Assembly: GCF_032464895.1 (NCBI RefSeq)
Contig: NZ_JAWDIC010000001.1
Location: forward strand, 2,232,001 to 2,296,000
DNA from: Phycicoccus sp. M110.8
GTDB lineage: Bacteria > Actinomycetota > Actinomycetes > Actinomycetales > Dermatophilaceae
Length of the DNA stretch: 64,000 nucleotides
Direction: 5' to 3'
Position 1 is the stretch's first letter, and every line of letters begins with the position of its first letter. Shown here in pieces: positions 28,300 to 37,220 of this stretch. The notes beneath the pieces were generated by a model. It saw only the letters and a program-made list of their open reading frames with translations. It searched no databases and had not been told where the DNA came from. The position numbers and the translations under genes were made by a program.

Positions 28300-29676
28300 A
28301 TGAGCGTCAGGCAAGAGACCCGTCCCACGTCCACGACGTTCGACGATGCGGGCGCCATCGCCGTGGAGGCCTACGTCTACCTGTTCCCGCTGGTCCTGAT
28401 GGAGGTCACCCGGCGCCAGATGACCTCGGGCCCGGTCGGGGCGAAGGTGGGCTTCGCGCCGATGGGCACCTTCTCGCACGCCCGTGAGTTCCCGCCGGGG
28501 GACTTCAGGGGAGTCGTCCGCCCGAACTTCGACACGCTGTACTCCAGCGCGTGGCTGGACGTGAGCACCGAGCCGTCGATCGTCTCCGTGCCCGACACAC
28601 AGGGCCGCTACTACCTGCTGCCGATGTACGACATGTGGACCGAGGCCTTCGCCGTGCCGGGCACGCGCACGACGGGCACCGCAGCGGCGTCGTATGCCGT
28701 GGTGCCGCCGGGTTGGCGCGGAGAGCTCCCTGCCGGCGTCACGGCCGTGCAGGCCCCGACGCCGCACATCTGGGTCATCGGGCGCATCCAGACGAACGGC
28801 CCGGCGGACTACGAGAACGTCCGCACCATCCAGGGTGGCTTCACCATCACCCCGCTGTCCGGGTGGGACGGTGCAGGAGGGTCGCCAGCACCCGTGCAGT
28901 CCGGCCCCGCGACCGCGCCGTCCGACCCGGACGTCGACACCGAGACCCCGCCGCTGGACCAGGTGCTGGCCATGCCGTCACGGCAGTTCTTCACCCTGGC
29001 CGAGGAGCTCCGGGCCCGGCACGGGTCGCACCTGACCGACTGGTCGATCCTGGCGCGCATGCGTCGCCTCGGGCTGGCGGCCCGTGACCTCGACTTCGAC
29101 GCGCTCGAACCGGAGGCCAGGGAAGCGCTCGACCGGGCCCCGGCCGCCGCTCTGGCGCTGATGCACGCGAGCGTGCCCCGGATGGCGCGGGTGCTCAACG
29201 GCTGGCAGCTGAGCACCGACACGATGGGCGTCTACGGCAACTCCTACCTGAAGCGGGCGATCGTCGCCCTGACGGGTCTGGGCGCGAACCAGGTGGAGGA
29301 CGCGATCTACCCGTTGAACATGACCGACGCCCGGGGCGAGCAGCTCGACGGTGACCGGAACTACGTCCTGCACTTCGAGGCGGGGGAGCTGCCTCCGGTT
29401 GCGGCCTTCTGGTCGGTCACGATGTACGACACCGAGGGCTTCCAGGTGCCGAACGCCCTCAACCGGTTCGCGATCGGCGACAGGGACCCGCTGGTGTACA
29501 ACCCCGACGGCTCGCTCGACCTCTACCTCCAGCACTCGAGTCCCGGCCCCGAGCGGGAGGCCAACTGGCTGCCGGCCCCACGAGGACCGCTGGGCGTGAC
29601 GATGCGCCTCTACGCCCCCGCCCCCGAGGCGCTGGACGGACGCTGGACGCCGCCGCCGATCCGTCGGGCCACCTGA
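28300..29676 (+). CDS. DUF1254/DUF1214 domain protein
   Basis: A 458-residue protein with an N-terminal DUF1254 region (A-Y-V-Y-L-F-P-L-V-L-M, and R-P-N-F-D-T-L-Y-S-S-A-W) and a C-terminal DUF1214 region (F-W-S-V-T-M-Y-D, L-Y-L-Q-H). No signal peptide is evident. The family is widespread and has no settled biochemical role. It starts at ATG 28300 behind GGCAGGAG, is preceded by a TCATCC-N5-GGATGA site and a long leader hairpin, and is probably part of the regulon of the neighbouring accessory block. Confidence 0.85.
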   Translation: MSVRQETRPTSTTFDDAGAIAVEAYVYLFPLVLMEVTRRQMTSGPVGAKVGFAPMGTFSHAREFPPGDFRGVVRPNFDTLYSSAWLDVSTEPSIVSVPDTQGRYYLLPMYDMWTEAFAVPGTRTTGTAAASYAVVPPGWRGELPAGVTAVQAPTPHIWVIGRIQTNGPADYENVRTIQGGFTITPLSGWDGAGGSPAPVQSGPATAPSDPDVDTETPPLDQVLAMPSRQFFTLAEELRARHGSHLTDWSILARMRRLGLAARDLDFDALEPEAREALDRAPAAALALMHASVPRMARVLNGWQLSTDTMGVYGNSYLKRAIVALTGLGANQVEDAIYPLNMTDARGEQLDGDRNYVLHFEAGELPPVAAFWSVTMYDTEGFQVPNALNRFAIGDRDPLVYNPDGSLDLYLQHSSPGPEREANWLPAPRGPLGVTMRLYAPAPEALDGRWTPPPIRRAT

Positions 29677-29704
29677 TCCGGGTCCGGACGGCACCCGTAC
29701 GTGG

Positions 29705-29835
29705 AAGGGACGTGCTGGGACTGAAAGGGACGTGCTGGGACCCCGCACGTGGAAGGGACGTGCTGCGGACCGAAAGGGACGTGCCGGGACCCCGCACGTG
29801 GAAGGGACGTGCGGGGTCGGGTGGAAGGGACGTGC
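29705..29835 (+). repeat. Six interspersed copies of AAGGGACGTGC
   Basis: The 11-mer occurs at 29705, 29725, 29753, 29774, 29802 and 29825, each time preceded by GA or GG, with GGGACCCCGCACGTG linkers. It fills the space between two convergent genes. GCACGT/ACGTGC pairs allow several alternative hairpins, so it may serve as a terminator region. Confidence 0.85.
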
Positions 29836-29866
29836 GGGGTCGGGTACTCGGCGGTGCGACGCCGGC

Positions 29867-30298
29867 TCAGCGGTCCGACGGGAACTCAGCCGTGCAGAGC
29901 GCCCAGATCACGAAGACGTTGATGGCAAGGAGCACCGTCGACCACAACGGGTACCACGGCATCGACACGAAGTTGAGGATCACCGCGATGGAGGCGGGGA
30001 CCAGGGCGAGGATCCGTCCGAGCGTTCGTCCGGCGACGATGAGTCCACCGGCCGCGACCAGGACGAGGCCCCAGATGAGGTGCACCCAGCCCCACGAGGT
30101 GACGTTGAACTCGAGGATGTACTTCGGTGTGCTGACGTAGAGCGTGTTGGTGAACAACGCGGTCAGCCCGCGGAAGAACTCCAGGATCCCTCCGATGAGC
30201 ATGACGATGCCAGCAGCGAGGACCGTGCCGTACGCCAGGCCGCTGGGCTGTCCCGGTGTGGCGAGGGAAGACCTGGAAGTGGACGTGGAAGTGGACAT
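29867..30298 (-). CDS. DUF7144-type four-helix membrane protein
   Basis: A 143-residue protein with a Ser/Thr-rich start and four predicted helices (A-G-I-V-M-L-I-G-G-I; L-I-W-G-L-V-L-V-A-A-G-G; helix from R-I-L-A-L-V; and L-L-A-I-N-V-F-V-I-W-A-L). The conserved G-W-V-H-L-I-W-G segment is typical of the DUF7144 family, named here from memory. ATG 30298 follows AAGGAGAGGAG. Last gene of a three-gene leftward operon with two small paralogous proteins. Confidence 0.8.
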   Translation of the reverse strand: MSTSTSTSRSSLATPGQPSGLAYGTVLAAGIVMLIGGILEFFRGLTALFTNTLYVSTPKYILEFNVTSWGWVHLIWGLVLVAAGGLIVAGRTLGRILALVPASIAVILNFVSMPWYPLWSTVLLAINVFVIWALCTAEFPSDR

Positions 30299-30360
30299 TC
30301 TCGCTGCTCCTCTCCTTGGGGCGATGCCTCCATGCTCGGTCGCGGCGCGACCACGAGACC

Positions 30361-30377
30361 TCACCCCGGGCAGATGA
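30361..30377 (-). promoter_or_regulatory. TCATCC-N5-GGATGA operator candidate, weaker site
   Basis: TCATCT-N5-GGGTGA on the minus strand (10 of 12 positions), 62 bp before the DUF7144 start. It overlaps the last codons and stop of the preceding small gene, so part of the match may be coding constraint. Confidence 0.35.
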
Positions 30378-30606
30378 GATGGGGGGATCCCACGCGCCGG
30401 ATGTCGACGATGACCAGTCCGCGTGCCTCGAGCTCCCGGGCGATCGCCCCGATGCCGGGGTCGGGGACAGGGCGAAGGAGGAACACGGTGGTGAGCTCGA
30501 CACCGAGTGTCGCGTCGGACACCAGGGCTGCACGGTGCGACGGCCTCAGGCTGCCGGGAACCGCCACCTCGTAGCCCGATCCGGTCCCGCGGGTCGTGCT
30601 CGGCAT
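30361..30606 (-). CDS. 81-residue small protein, paralogue B
   Basis: A soluble protein of unknown function. Its core (G-Y-E-V-A-V-P-G ... T-T-V-F-L-L ... L-E-A-R-G-L-V-I-V-D-I-R-R-V) aligns with the gene just upstream (T-Y-E-V-R-V-A-G ... S-T-V-L-C-G ... F-M-A-L-G-I-E-V-V-E-V-R-R-I), so the two are tandem paralogues. The alternating beta-like segments suggest a small alpha/beta fold. ATG 30606 has a GTGAGGG site. Confidence 0.7.
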   Translation of the reverse strand: MPSTTRGTGSGYEVAVPGSLRPSHRAALVSDATLGVELTTVFLLRPVPDPGIGAIARELEARGLVIVDIRRVGSPHLICPG

Positions 30607-30616
30607 CCGCCGGCCC

Positions 30617-30862
30617 TCACCGCGTGGCGCGTCCCGAGCCACGGTCGTCGGCCACCCAGGTCGTCGGGATCCGTCGCACCTCCACGACCTCGATCCCCAG
30701 GGCCATGAAGCGGTCGAGCAGCCCGTGCAGGGCCGACTGGTCGGGAACCCCGCACAGGACGGTGCTGGTGGACCCCTCGGCGAGCCTGACGGCAGCCATG
30801 TCGTCCAGGTCCTCCTGCGAGACGACACCTGCGACACGAACCTCGTACGTCACCCGCTCCAT
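30617..30862 (-). CDS. 81-residue small protein, paralogue A
   Basis: First gene of the leftward operon, starting M-E-R-V-T-Y-E-V-R-V-A-G. GGAAGGGACC precedes the ATG and a perfect TCATCC-N5-GGATGA site lies 58 bp upstream. It ends ten bases before its paralogue. I recognise no named domain; similar short proteins occur next to LuxR/SHOCT/DUF6325 genes in other actinobacteria, from memory. Confidence 0.7.
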   Translation of the reverse strand: MERVTYEVRVAGVVSQEDLDDMAAVRLAEGSTSTVLCGVPDQSALHGLLDRFMALGIEVVEVRRIPTTWVADDRGSGRATR

Positions 30863-30920
30863 GCCTGGTCCCTTCCGAAGAAGTGGCACCGACCCTCGCA
30901 GAGAGGTCGTCCCGCGAGCG

Positions 30921-30937
30921 TCATCCGTCCGGGATGA
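30921..30937 (-). promoter_or_regulatory. TCATCC-N5-GGATGA operator candidate, site 2
   Basis: A perfect dyad with the same 5-bp spacer as site 1, in the divergent region between the small-protein operon (58 bp away) and the LuxR operon (about 200 bp away). Confidence 0.6.
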
Positions 30938-31034
30938 GATGCGCTGTGCGGCGCCGTCCCCGGCCGCGGTGTCCGGGCTGTCCCCTTCACTCCCGTTCGT
31001 GCGGGGACGGGGCGGTGCCCTTCCCCGACTAGGG

Positions 31035-31049
31035 GGTCGATCAGGACCT
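31035..31049 (+). promoter_or_regulatory. GGTCGATCAGGACCT element before the LuxR operon
   Basis: Fourteen of 15 bases match the element at 40248-40262 before the repeat-protein operon. Each lies 74-88 bp before the start codon and on the opposite side of a divergent region from a TCATCC-type site. Confidence 0.5.
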
Positions 31050-31137
31050 TCGCCCCCTCTCGGAGCCGACTCCCGCATGCTGCCGTGGACCTGGAGGAAG
31101 GCCGCAGGGTGGCCGTGCACCTACCTACAGATGGGTG

Positions 31138-33939
31138 ATGGGTATGCCGCGCACGCTGCGGACGCAGACTGGTCCCGAGGGCAGGACCCCCCTGCGGCGC
31201 GTGGTACGGCAGCCCGCCGTGCTCGACCCGCTCGACTCGCTCGGCACGGCAGGCACCCACGAGTCACCTCGCCCGTCAGCGATCGTGCAGCGCCGCAGCG
31301 TGCTGTCCCTGATGGACGCGGGCGCGCAGCGGTCGGTGACGTTGCTGAGCGCGCCGGCCGGCTACGGCAAGACCGTCGTCGCCGGCGACTGGGCGTCCCG
31401 CGTCCACGCCTGGGCAGCCGTCGCGCACACCAGCATCAGCGAGGAGGGCGGGGCCCTCGACGACTTCTGGACCGTCGCCCTGAGAGCGCTCGACGCCGGC
31501 GGCGTCGACGTCTCGGGCCTCACCGCCGGGCCGTCCCCGAACGACGCCGGTCCGGCACTGGTGCGGGAGATCGGGCAGAGGATCCAGCGCCACGGCCAAC
31601 CCGTCGTGTGGGTCCTCGACTGCGACGAGTTCGCGCTGGGCCGGGCGGAGGGGCAGCAGCTGCACCGACTGCTCAGCGCCAGCGGTGGGGCGCTCCGCCT
31701 GGTCCTCCTCACGCGGAGCGACCCTCCGCTGCCCCTGCACCGGTACCGGCTCGCCGGCCAGCTCACCGAGGTGCGCGCCTCCGAGCTCGCGTTCACGGTC
31801 TCCGAGGTCGCGGCGGTCCTCCGGCACGCGGGTGTGGACCTGCGACCCACGGAGGTGTCCGAGCTGCATGCGCGCACCGCGGGGTGGCCGGCCGGCCTGG
31901 CCTTCGCGGCGATGTGGCTCGCGGGCCGACGCGACACCAGGCAGGCGATCCGCGACTTCCGGGGTGACACGGCGAACGTCGGGGCCTACCTCATGTCCGA
32001 GGTGCTGGCCACGCAGCCGCCCGAGCTGCAGGAGTTCCTGCTGCGCACGTGCCTCGCCGACACCCTGTACCCGGAGCTCGCCGGCGTCCTGACCGGACGT
32101 CACTGCGACGACCGGGTGCTGCAGTTCCTGGCCCACGGGAACACGTTCATCGTCCCGGTCGGCGACGGGAGCGGGGCGTACCGCTACCAGCCGTTGTTCA
32201 GGGAGTTCCTGCGCAGTGAGCTCGCATACCGCCGTCCGGACCTCGTGCCGGGACTCCACCGGTGGGCAGCGGGATGGCTGGCGGCGAACGGCCGGTACAG
32301 GACCGCGATGCGGCACGCGGTGGCGGCCCGGGCCTGGGACGACGCCGCGCGGTACCTCCTCGACGGCCCGGGCGTCGCCGCGCTGCTCGTCGGTCCGGAC
32401 CGGGTGGGCCTGCGCACCCTGGTGGCGGCGGTCCCCGCGGACGCGCCCGGGTCCGCGACCGCCCTGACCCGAGCTGCGCTGGCCCTCGGCGCGGCCGACG
32501 CCGAGACCTGCGTGGCCGAGCTGGCGGCAGCCCGTCGGTGGATCGGGGTGGAGGGGACGTCCTCGCCCACCTCCGACGCCGCGCTCCTCACGCTCTCGGC
32601 GGTGGCAACCAGCTTGGGGACCGACCTGGACGCCGCCGTCGAGGCCACCCTGGCGGCCGAGAGCACGGTGCTCACGACCACGACGGGCGCAGCCCCCGAC
32701 ACCCCGACCGTGACGCTCCTCGCGGCAGTGAAGGGCAGGGTCCTCTTCGAACGCGGCGACCTCGCAGCCGCGAGCGAGGCGTTCCGCGCGGCGGCTGCGG
32801 CGGCGACCACCGCCCACTTCGACGGGGACGCGGTCGAGCTCCGCGGCATGGCAGCCCTCGCGGAGGCCGCGGCCGGCAACCTGCGCCGCGCGCGTGAGCT
32901 CGCCGGGTGCGTGGCACCGCAGGGCTCCGGTACCGGTGGGCAGCCCAGCGTCGCGGCGTCCTCCCAGGCAGGGGCGCTCGCCATGGCGTGGGTGTGGATG
33001 GAGGAGTACGACCTCGCCGCCGCCGCCGAGGCGCTGGACGACGTGCACCGGCTGCCGTCGTCCTTCCCGGGGCGAACGCTCTGTGCGGTCCACGCACTCG
33101 TGAGGTCGCGCCTCCTGCGCGCGCAGGGCTCCACCGAGCTGGCCATCGCCAGCGTCCAGTCACTGCGTCGCGACGGCCCCACGGCGGACGTGGGTGCAGG
33201 CTGGCTCGCCCACGCCCTGGCTGCGGCCGAGGCCGACCACCTCGTGGCCGCCGGGCGGCGCGAGGAGGCGCTCGGGGTGCTGGCCGAGCTCGAGGCCTGC
33301 GAGCACGCGTCCTGTGCGCTCGCGGTCCGGCGCACTGCGCCCGCACGAGCTCCGGCGACCGGCGACCCGGGTGCGGACGACCCCGGTCCCTGGGCCCGAA
33401 CCACGTCCACCGTGCAGACGCAGGTGGCGTACCAGGTGGAGTGCGCGCAGGAACACCTCGATGCCGGCGACCGCGAGGCGGCCGAGCGGTCGATCGAGTC
33501 CGCACTGGCCCTGGCGCTGCCGGAGCAGCTGCGCCGCCCCTTCCTCGAGAGCCCGGCCGAGGTCCGCGCGCTGCTCAGGGACACCGGCCGGATGGGACGG
33601 CTGCGCCAGCAGACCAGGACGGGGCCGCACCGGAGCCCCGACATCGCGCTGACCGCCCGGGAGCAGGAGGTCCTGGGCCACCTCGCCGAGCTGCTGACGA
33701 CCGAGGAGATCGCGCAGGCGATGTTCGTGTCCGTCAACACGGTCCGCACCCATGTGCGCAGTGTGCTGCGCAAGCTCGACGTGACCCGGCGCAACGAAGC
33801 CGTGCGCCGGGCCTGGGAGCACGACCTGCTGCCCGGCCGACCCGGCCGCGGAGCGACTCCCGCGCCAGCGCTCGCGCAGCCCACCGGCATACCCCCCGAG
33901 CTCGTCCCGAGCCGCGCGCGTGGTGCGCGGACCGGGTGA
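31138..33939 (+). CDS. LAL-type LuxR family transcriptional regulator (MalT-like)
   Basis: A 933-residue regulator: N-terminal STAND-type ATPase with Walker A S-A-P-A-G-Y-G-K-T near residue 72 and Walker B V-V-W-V-L-D-C-D-E, a long alpha-helical repeat region, and a C-terminal LuxR helix-turn-helix (L-T-A-R-E-Q-E-V-L-G-H-L ... N-T-V-R-T-H-V-R-S-V-L-R-K-L). Such proteins oligomerise on an inducer and activate nearby operons. GTG 31135 and ATG 31144 are alternative starts; the last sits in a GTATGCCG octamer. It heads an operon with an MFS exporter, a HerA-like ATPase and a membrane protein, and is the best candidate to bind the repeated dyads around it. Confidence 0.9.
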   Translation: MGMPRTLRTQTGPEGRTPLRRVVRQPAVLDPLDSLGTAGTHESPRPSAIVQRRSVLSLMDAGAQRSVTLLSAPAGYGKTVVAGDWASRVHAWAAVAHTSISEEGGALDDFWTVALRALDAGGVDVSGLTAGPSPNDAGPALVREIGQRIQRHGQPVVWVLDCDEFALGRAEGQQLHRLLSASGGALRLVLLTRSDPPLPLHRYRLAGQLTEVRASELAFTVSEVAAVLRHAGVDLRPTEVSELHARTAGWPAGLAFAAMWLAGRRDTRQAIRDFRGDTANVGAYLMSEVLATQPPELQEFLLRTCLADTLYPELAGVLTGRHCDDRVLQFLAHGNTFIVPVGDGSGAYRYQPLFREFLRSELAYRRPDLVPGLHRWAAGWLAANGRYRTAMRHAVAARAWDDAARYLLDGPGVAALLVGPDRVGLRTLVAAVPADAPGSATALTRAALALGAADAETCVAELAAARRWIGVEGTSSPTSDAALLTLSAVATSLGTDLDAAVEATLAAESTVLTTTTGAAPDTPTVTLLAAVKGRVLFERGDLAAASEAFRAAAAAATTAHFDGDAVELRGMAALAEAAAGNLRRARELAGCVAPQGSGTGGQPSVAASSQAGALAMAWVWMEEYDLAAAAEALDDVHRLPSSFPGRTLCAVHALVRSRLLRAQGSTELAIASVQSLRRDGPTADVGAGWLAHALAAAEADHLVAAGRREEALGVLAELEACEHASCALAVRRTAPARAPATGDPGADDPGPWARTTSTVQTQVAYQVECAQEHLDAGDREAAERSIESALALALPEQLRRPFLESPAEVRALLRDTGRMGRLRQQTRTGPHRSPDIALTAREQEVLGHLAELLTTEEIAQAMFVSVNTVRTHVRSVLRKLDVTRRNEAVRRAWEHDLLPGRPGRGATPAPALAQPTGIPPELVPSRARGARTG

Positions 33940-33966
33940 CACCGACCACCGAAGGACTCCCGAGCC

Positions 33967-35646
33967 ATGTCGAGCGCACCCGCGACAGCCGCCACGACCG
34001 CCACCGCCGCAGCGTCCGGCGCCGTGCTGGTCACCCTCGCGTGCGGCCAGTTCCTCATGGCCCTCGACAGCTCGGTGATGAACGTGTCGATCGCGACGGT
34101 GGCGACGGACGTGGGCACCACGGTGACCGGGATCCAGACGGCGATCACGCTCTACACGCTGGTCATGGCGTCGCTGATGATCACCGGCGGCAAGCTGGGC
34201 CAGATCTGGGGGCGCAAGCGGGCGTTCGCCCTGGGGTGCACCGTGTACGGCTGCGGCTCGCTGACGACCGCCCTGGCGCCGAACCTCGCTGTGCTGCTGG
34301 TGGGGTGGTCCCTGCTGGAGGGCATCGGCGCGGCGCTCATCATGCCCGCCATCGTGGCTCTCGTGGCGTCGAACTTTGGTCGCGCCGAGCGGCCCCGGGC
34401 CTACGGCATGGTCGCCGCCGCCGGTGCCGTCGCCGTGGCAGCCGGCCCCCTCATCGGTGGCCTCTTCACCACGTACGCGTCCTGGCGCTGGGTGTTCGCC
34501 GGGGAGGTCCTGGTCGTCGTGGGGATCCTCGCCCTGGCGCGCCGCGTGACGGACAACCCCGCGGAGGGTGGGGTGCGCCTTGACCTGGTCGGGACGGCGC
34601 TGTCGGCCCTGGGACTCGGCCTGGTGGTCTACGCGGTCCTGCGAGCGGGGTCGTGGGGCCTGGTCAACCCCAAGCCCCAGGCCCCGAGCTGGCTCGGCGT
34701 GTCGGCGGTGAGCTGGCTGGCCCTGGCCGGGGGGCTTGTCCTGCTGCTGTTCCTGTCGTGGGAGCGGCGCCGGGAGGGCCGAGGTGAGGCCGCGCTCATC
34801 GACACCTCGATGCTGGGGAACCGCCTGCTGCGGGCGGGGCTGACCTCCTTCTTCCTGCAGTACATGCTCCTGGCCGGGCTCTTCTTCGCCGTCCCGCTGT
34901 TCCTGTCCGTCTCGCTGGGCCTGTCGGCCATCTCGACCGGCGTCCGGATCCTGCCGTTGTCCGTGACGCTCCTGCTGGCCGCGGTGGGGGTACCCAAGCT
35001 CTTCCCGCAGGCCTCGCCACGACGTGTGGTCCGCCTGGGGTTCCTCTCCCTCCTGCTCGGCCTGGTGAGCCTCACCGCAGCGCTCGAGGTGGGGGTCGGG
35101 GCCGAGGTGGTCACGGTGCCGATGTTGTTGGCGGGGCTGGGGATCGGCGCCCTCGCCTCGCAGCTGGGCAGTGTCACCGTCTCCGCCGTCCCGGACGAGC
35201 AGAGCAACGAGGTGGGCGGGCTGCAGAACACCGTGTCCTTCCTGGGGTCCTCGGTTGGCACGGCCCTGAGCGGCGCGATCCTCGTCTCGGCGCTCACCAC
35301 CTCGTTCTTCACCGGCATCCAGGGCAACCCCTCGATCCCGGCGTCGTTGTCCGCCCAGGCACAGGTCGAGCTGGCCTCCGGGGTGCCGTTCATCCCGGAC
35401 GACCAGCTGAACGAGGCGCTGAGCAGCGTGGGCGTCACCGGCGCCACGGCCGCTGCCGTGGTGAAGGAGAACGAGGCGGCGCGCATCGACGGCCTGAGGG
35501 CGTCACTGGCGTTCCTCGTGGTCCTCGGGCTCGTCGCCCTGTTCGCCACCGGCGGCCTCCCGCAACGCCAGCCGGGTTCGAGCGAGCCGCCCACCGGTGC
35601 CGACGTGCCGGCGCCACCGCACCCAGAGGAAGGACACTCACCATGA
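33967..35646 (+). CDS. DHA2-family MFS transporter in the LAL operon
   Basis: A 559-residue permease with 14 predicted helices: F-L-M-A-L-D-S-S-V-M-N-V-S-I in helix 1 with the family Asp, G-G-K-L-G-Q-I-W-G-R-K-R-A-F as motif A, and W-R-W-V-F as in EmrB/QacA relatives. It follows the regulator by 27 bp with an AAGGA site and overlaps the next gene as ATGA. Drug or metabolite export is the likely role. Confidence 0.9.
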   Translation: MSSAPATAATTATAAASGAVLVTLACGQFLMALDSSVMNVSIATVATDVGTTVTGIQTAITLYTLVMASLMITGGKLGQIWGRKRAFALGCTVYGCGSLTTALAPNLAVLLVGWSLLEGIGAALIMPAIVALVASNFGRAERPRAYGMVAAAGAVAVAAGPLIGGLFTTYASWRWVFAGEVLVVVGILALARRVTDNPAEGGVRLDLVGTALSALGLGLVVYAVLRAGSWGLVNPKPQAPSWLGVSAVSWLALAGGLVLLLFLSWERRREGRGEAALIDTSMLGNRLLRAGLTSFFLQYMLLAGLFFAVPLFLSVSLGLSAISTGVRILPLSVTLLLAAVGVPKLFPQASPRRVVRLGFLSLLLGLVSLTAALEVGVGAEVVTVPMLLAGLGIGALASQLGSVTVSAVPDEQSNEVGGLQNTVSFLGSSVGTALSGAILVSALTTSFFTGIQGNPSIPASLSAQAQVELASGVPFIPDDQLNEALSSVGVTGATAAAVVKENEAARIDGLRASLAFLVVLGLVALFATGGLPQRQPGSSEPPTGADVPAPPHPEEGHSP

Positions 35647-37193
35647 GCGCACCGGGGGCCCTGCCCACGACCGCCCAGGACGGCGACCTGCTCCACCGAC
35701 TCGCGACGTACCGGCGGACCCGCGAGGAGGTGGAACGCCGCGTCCTCCCCCTCGCGACCTCGGTGGACGGCGTGACGTTCGAGTTCCAGTGCTCGCTGCA
35801 CGACCTCCAGCTGCGCCGCGGCGGGTACGTCGTGCTGCAGTCGGACGGCGTCGACCGGCTGGGGCAGGTCACGGACCTCGACGCCGTGGTCGTGAGCTCG
35901 AGCGCCCAGCTCGGCGACGTCGTCTCCGACATCGCCCTCCGCCTGGCCAGGGGGTCCGGGGCCCTGCTGGCCACCGACGGCCGCCCCTTCCACGACGCAG
36001 TGGTGCGGCCGGCCGACCCGGCCGAGGTCGCCGACTGGTGCGCCACGAGCCGACCCGCCCGCGCCGGCCTCACCGTGGGCGAGCTGCTCCTCGCCCCCGG
36101 CGTCCCGGCCACGCTCGACAGCGGCGGACTGACCCGGCACACCTTCCTGTGCGGGCAGTCGGGGTCGGGCAAGACCTACGCGCTCGGTCTGCTCCTGGAG
36201 CGGGTCCTGGCCGAGACCACCCTGCGGGTGGTCGTCCTCGACCCGAACTCCGACCACGTGGGCCTGGGGCGCGTCCGTCCGGGTGCCGACCCCGCCCTCG
36301 CCGAGCGGTATGCCGGTGTGCCCGCCGAGGTCGCGGTGTGGCGCAACGACCTAGGGGCCCAGCACCAGCTCCGCCTCCGCTTCCCCGACCTCGACCCGGC
36401 CGCCCAGGCGGCCGTCCTCGGGCTGGACCCGGTCGGTGACAGGGACGAGTACTCCGCGCTGCTGGAGCTGTTGAGGCGGCGGCGCGAGGGCGAGCCGCTG
36501 GTCACCGGAGTCGAGGACCTGCGCTCCTCCGACAACGAGGGTGCGCGCCGGCTCGGGGTGCGGGCGGAGAACCTCGGGGTCCTCGGCTGGTCCCTCTGGG
36601 GTCCCGGGCTCCCCTCGATCGTCGACGAGATCCGGCACCCCACGAGCCGCTGCACGGTGGTCGACCTCGGCTCGCTCGACAGCGCGCAGGAGCAGCGCGT
36701 GGTCAGCCAGGCCGTGCTGACGGCCCTCTGGGAGGAACGGCGGTCGAAGGTGCCGTGCCTCGTCGTCATCGACGAGGCGCACAACGTGTGCCCGGCCGAG
36801 CCCCGTGACGAGCTGAGCCGGCGGGCCACCGAGCGGTCCGTGCAGATCGCGGCCGAGGGGCGCAAGTACGGCCTGTACCTCCTGACCTCGACGCAGCAGC
36901 CGCACAAGGTGCACGAGAACGTCGTGTCCCAGTGCGACAACGTCCTGCTCATGCGGATCAACTCGCGAGCCGACCTCGCCGACCTCACACGGCTCTTCTC
37001 CTTCGTGCCCGAGGGGCTCATCGCAGGCTGCCCCTCGTTCGGTCTCGGGCAGGTGCTGGTCGGCGGGAGGCTCCTGCCCCAGGCGGCATACGTCCGGATG
37101 GGGCACCGTGTCTCGATGGAGGGCGGCGCGGACATCCCGCCCACGTGGGCGGCCCCGCGACCCGACGACCGATCCGGCGTCGCCACGCGGTGA
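35643..37193 (+). CDS. HerA/DUF87-type ATPase
   Basis: A 516-residue P-loop ATPase. N-terminal beta-rich HAS-barrel-like part to about residue 150, then Walker A G-Q-S-G-S-G-K-T near 173, Walker B C-L-V-V-I-D-E-A-H-N and sensor-like S-T-Q-Q-P. The fold belongs to the HerA-FtsK superfamily, which forms hexameric motors on DNA or, in defence systems, partners a nuclease. No nuclease gene is adjacent here; the setting after an efflux pump and before a membrane protein is unusual for HerA. Its role is not known. Confidence 0.85.
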   Translation: MSAPGALPTTAQDGDLLHRLATYRRTREEVERRVLPLATSVDGVTFEFQCSLHDLQLRRGGYVVLQSDGVDRLGQVTDLDAVVVSSSAQLGDVVSDIALRLARGSGALLATDGRPFHDAVVRPADPAEVADWCATSRPARAGLTVGELLLAPGVPATLDSGGLTRHTFLCGQSGSGKTYALGLLLERVLAETTLRVVVLDPNSDHVGLGRVRPGADPALAERYAGVPAEVAVWRNDLGAQHQLRLRFPDLDPAAQAAVLGLDPVGDRDEYSALLELLRRRREGEPLVTGVEDLRSSDNEGARRLGVRAENLGVLGWSLWGPGLPSIVDEIRHPTSRCTVVDLGSLDSAQEQRVVSQAVLTALWEERRSKVPCLVVIDEAHNVCPAEPRDELSRRATERSVQIAAEGRKYGLYLLTSTQQPHKVHENVVSQCDNVLLMRINSRADLADLTRLFSFVPEGLIAGCPSFGLGQVLVGGRLLPQAAYVRMGHRVSMEGGADIPPTWAAPRPDDRSGVATR

Positions 37194-37220
37194 CGCACAG
37201 CCGAGGAAGGTGAGCGTGCC

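Noticed and set aside
29705-29835. CRISPR-like look of the repeated AAGGGACGTGC
   Set aside because: Repeats are only 11 bases, spacers 9 to 17 bases and partly repeated themselves, and no cas gene is present.
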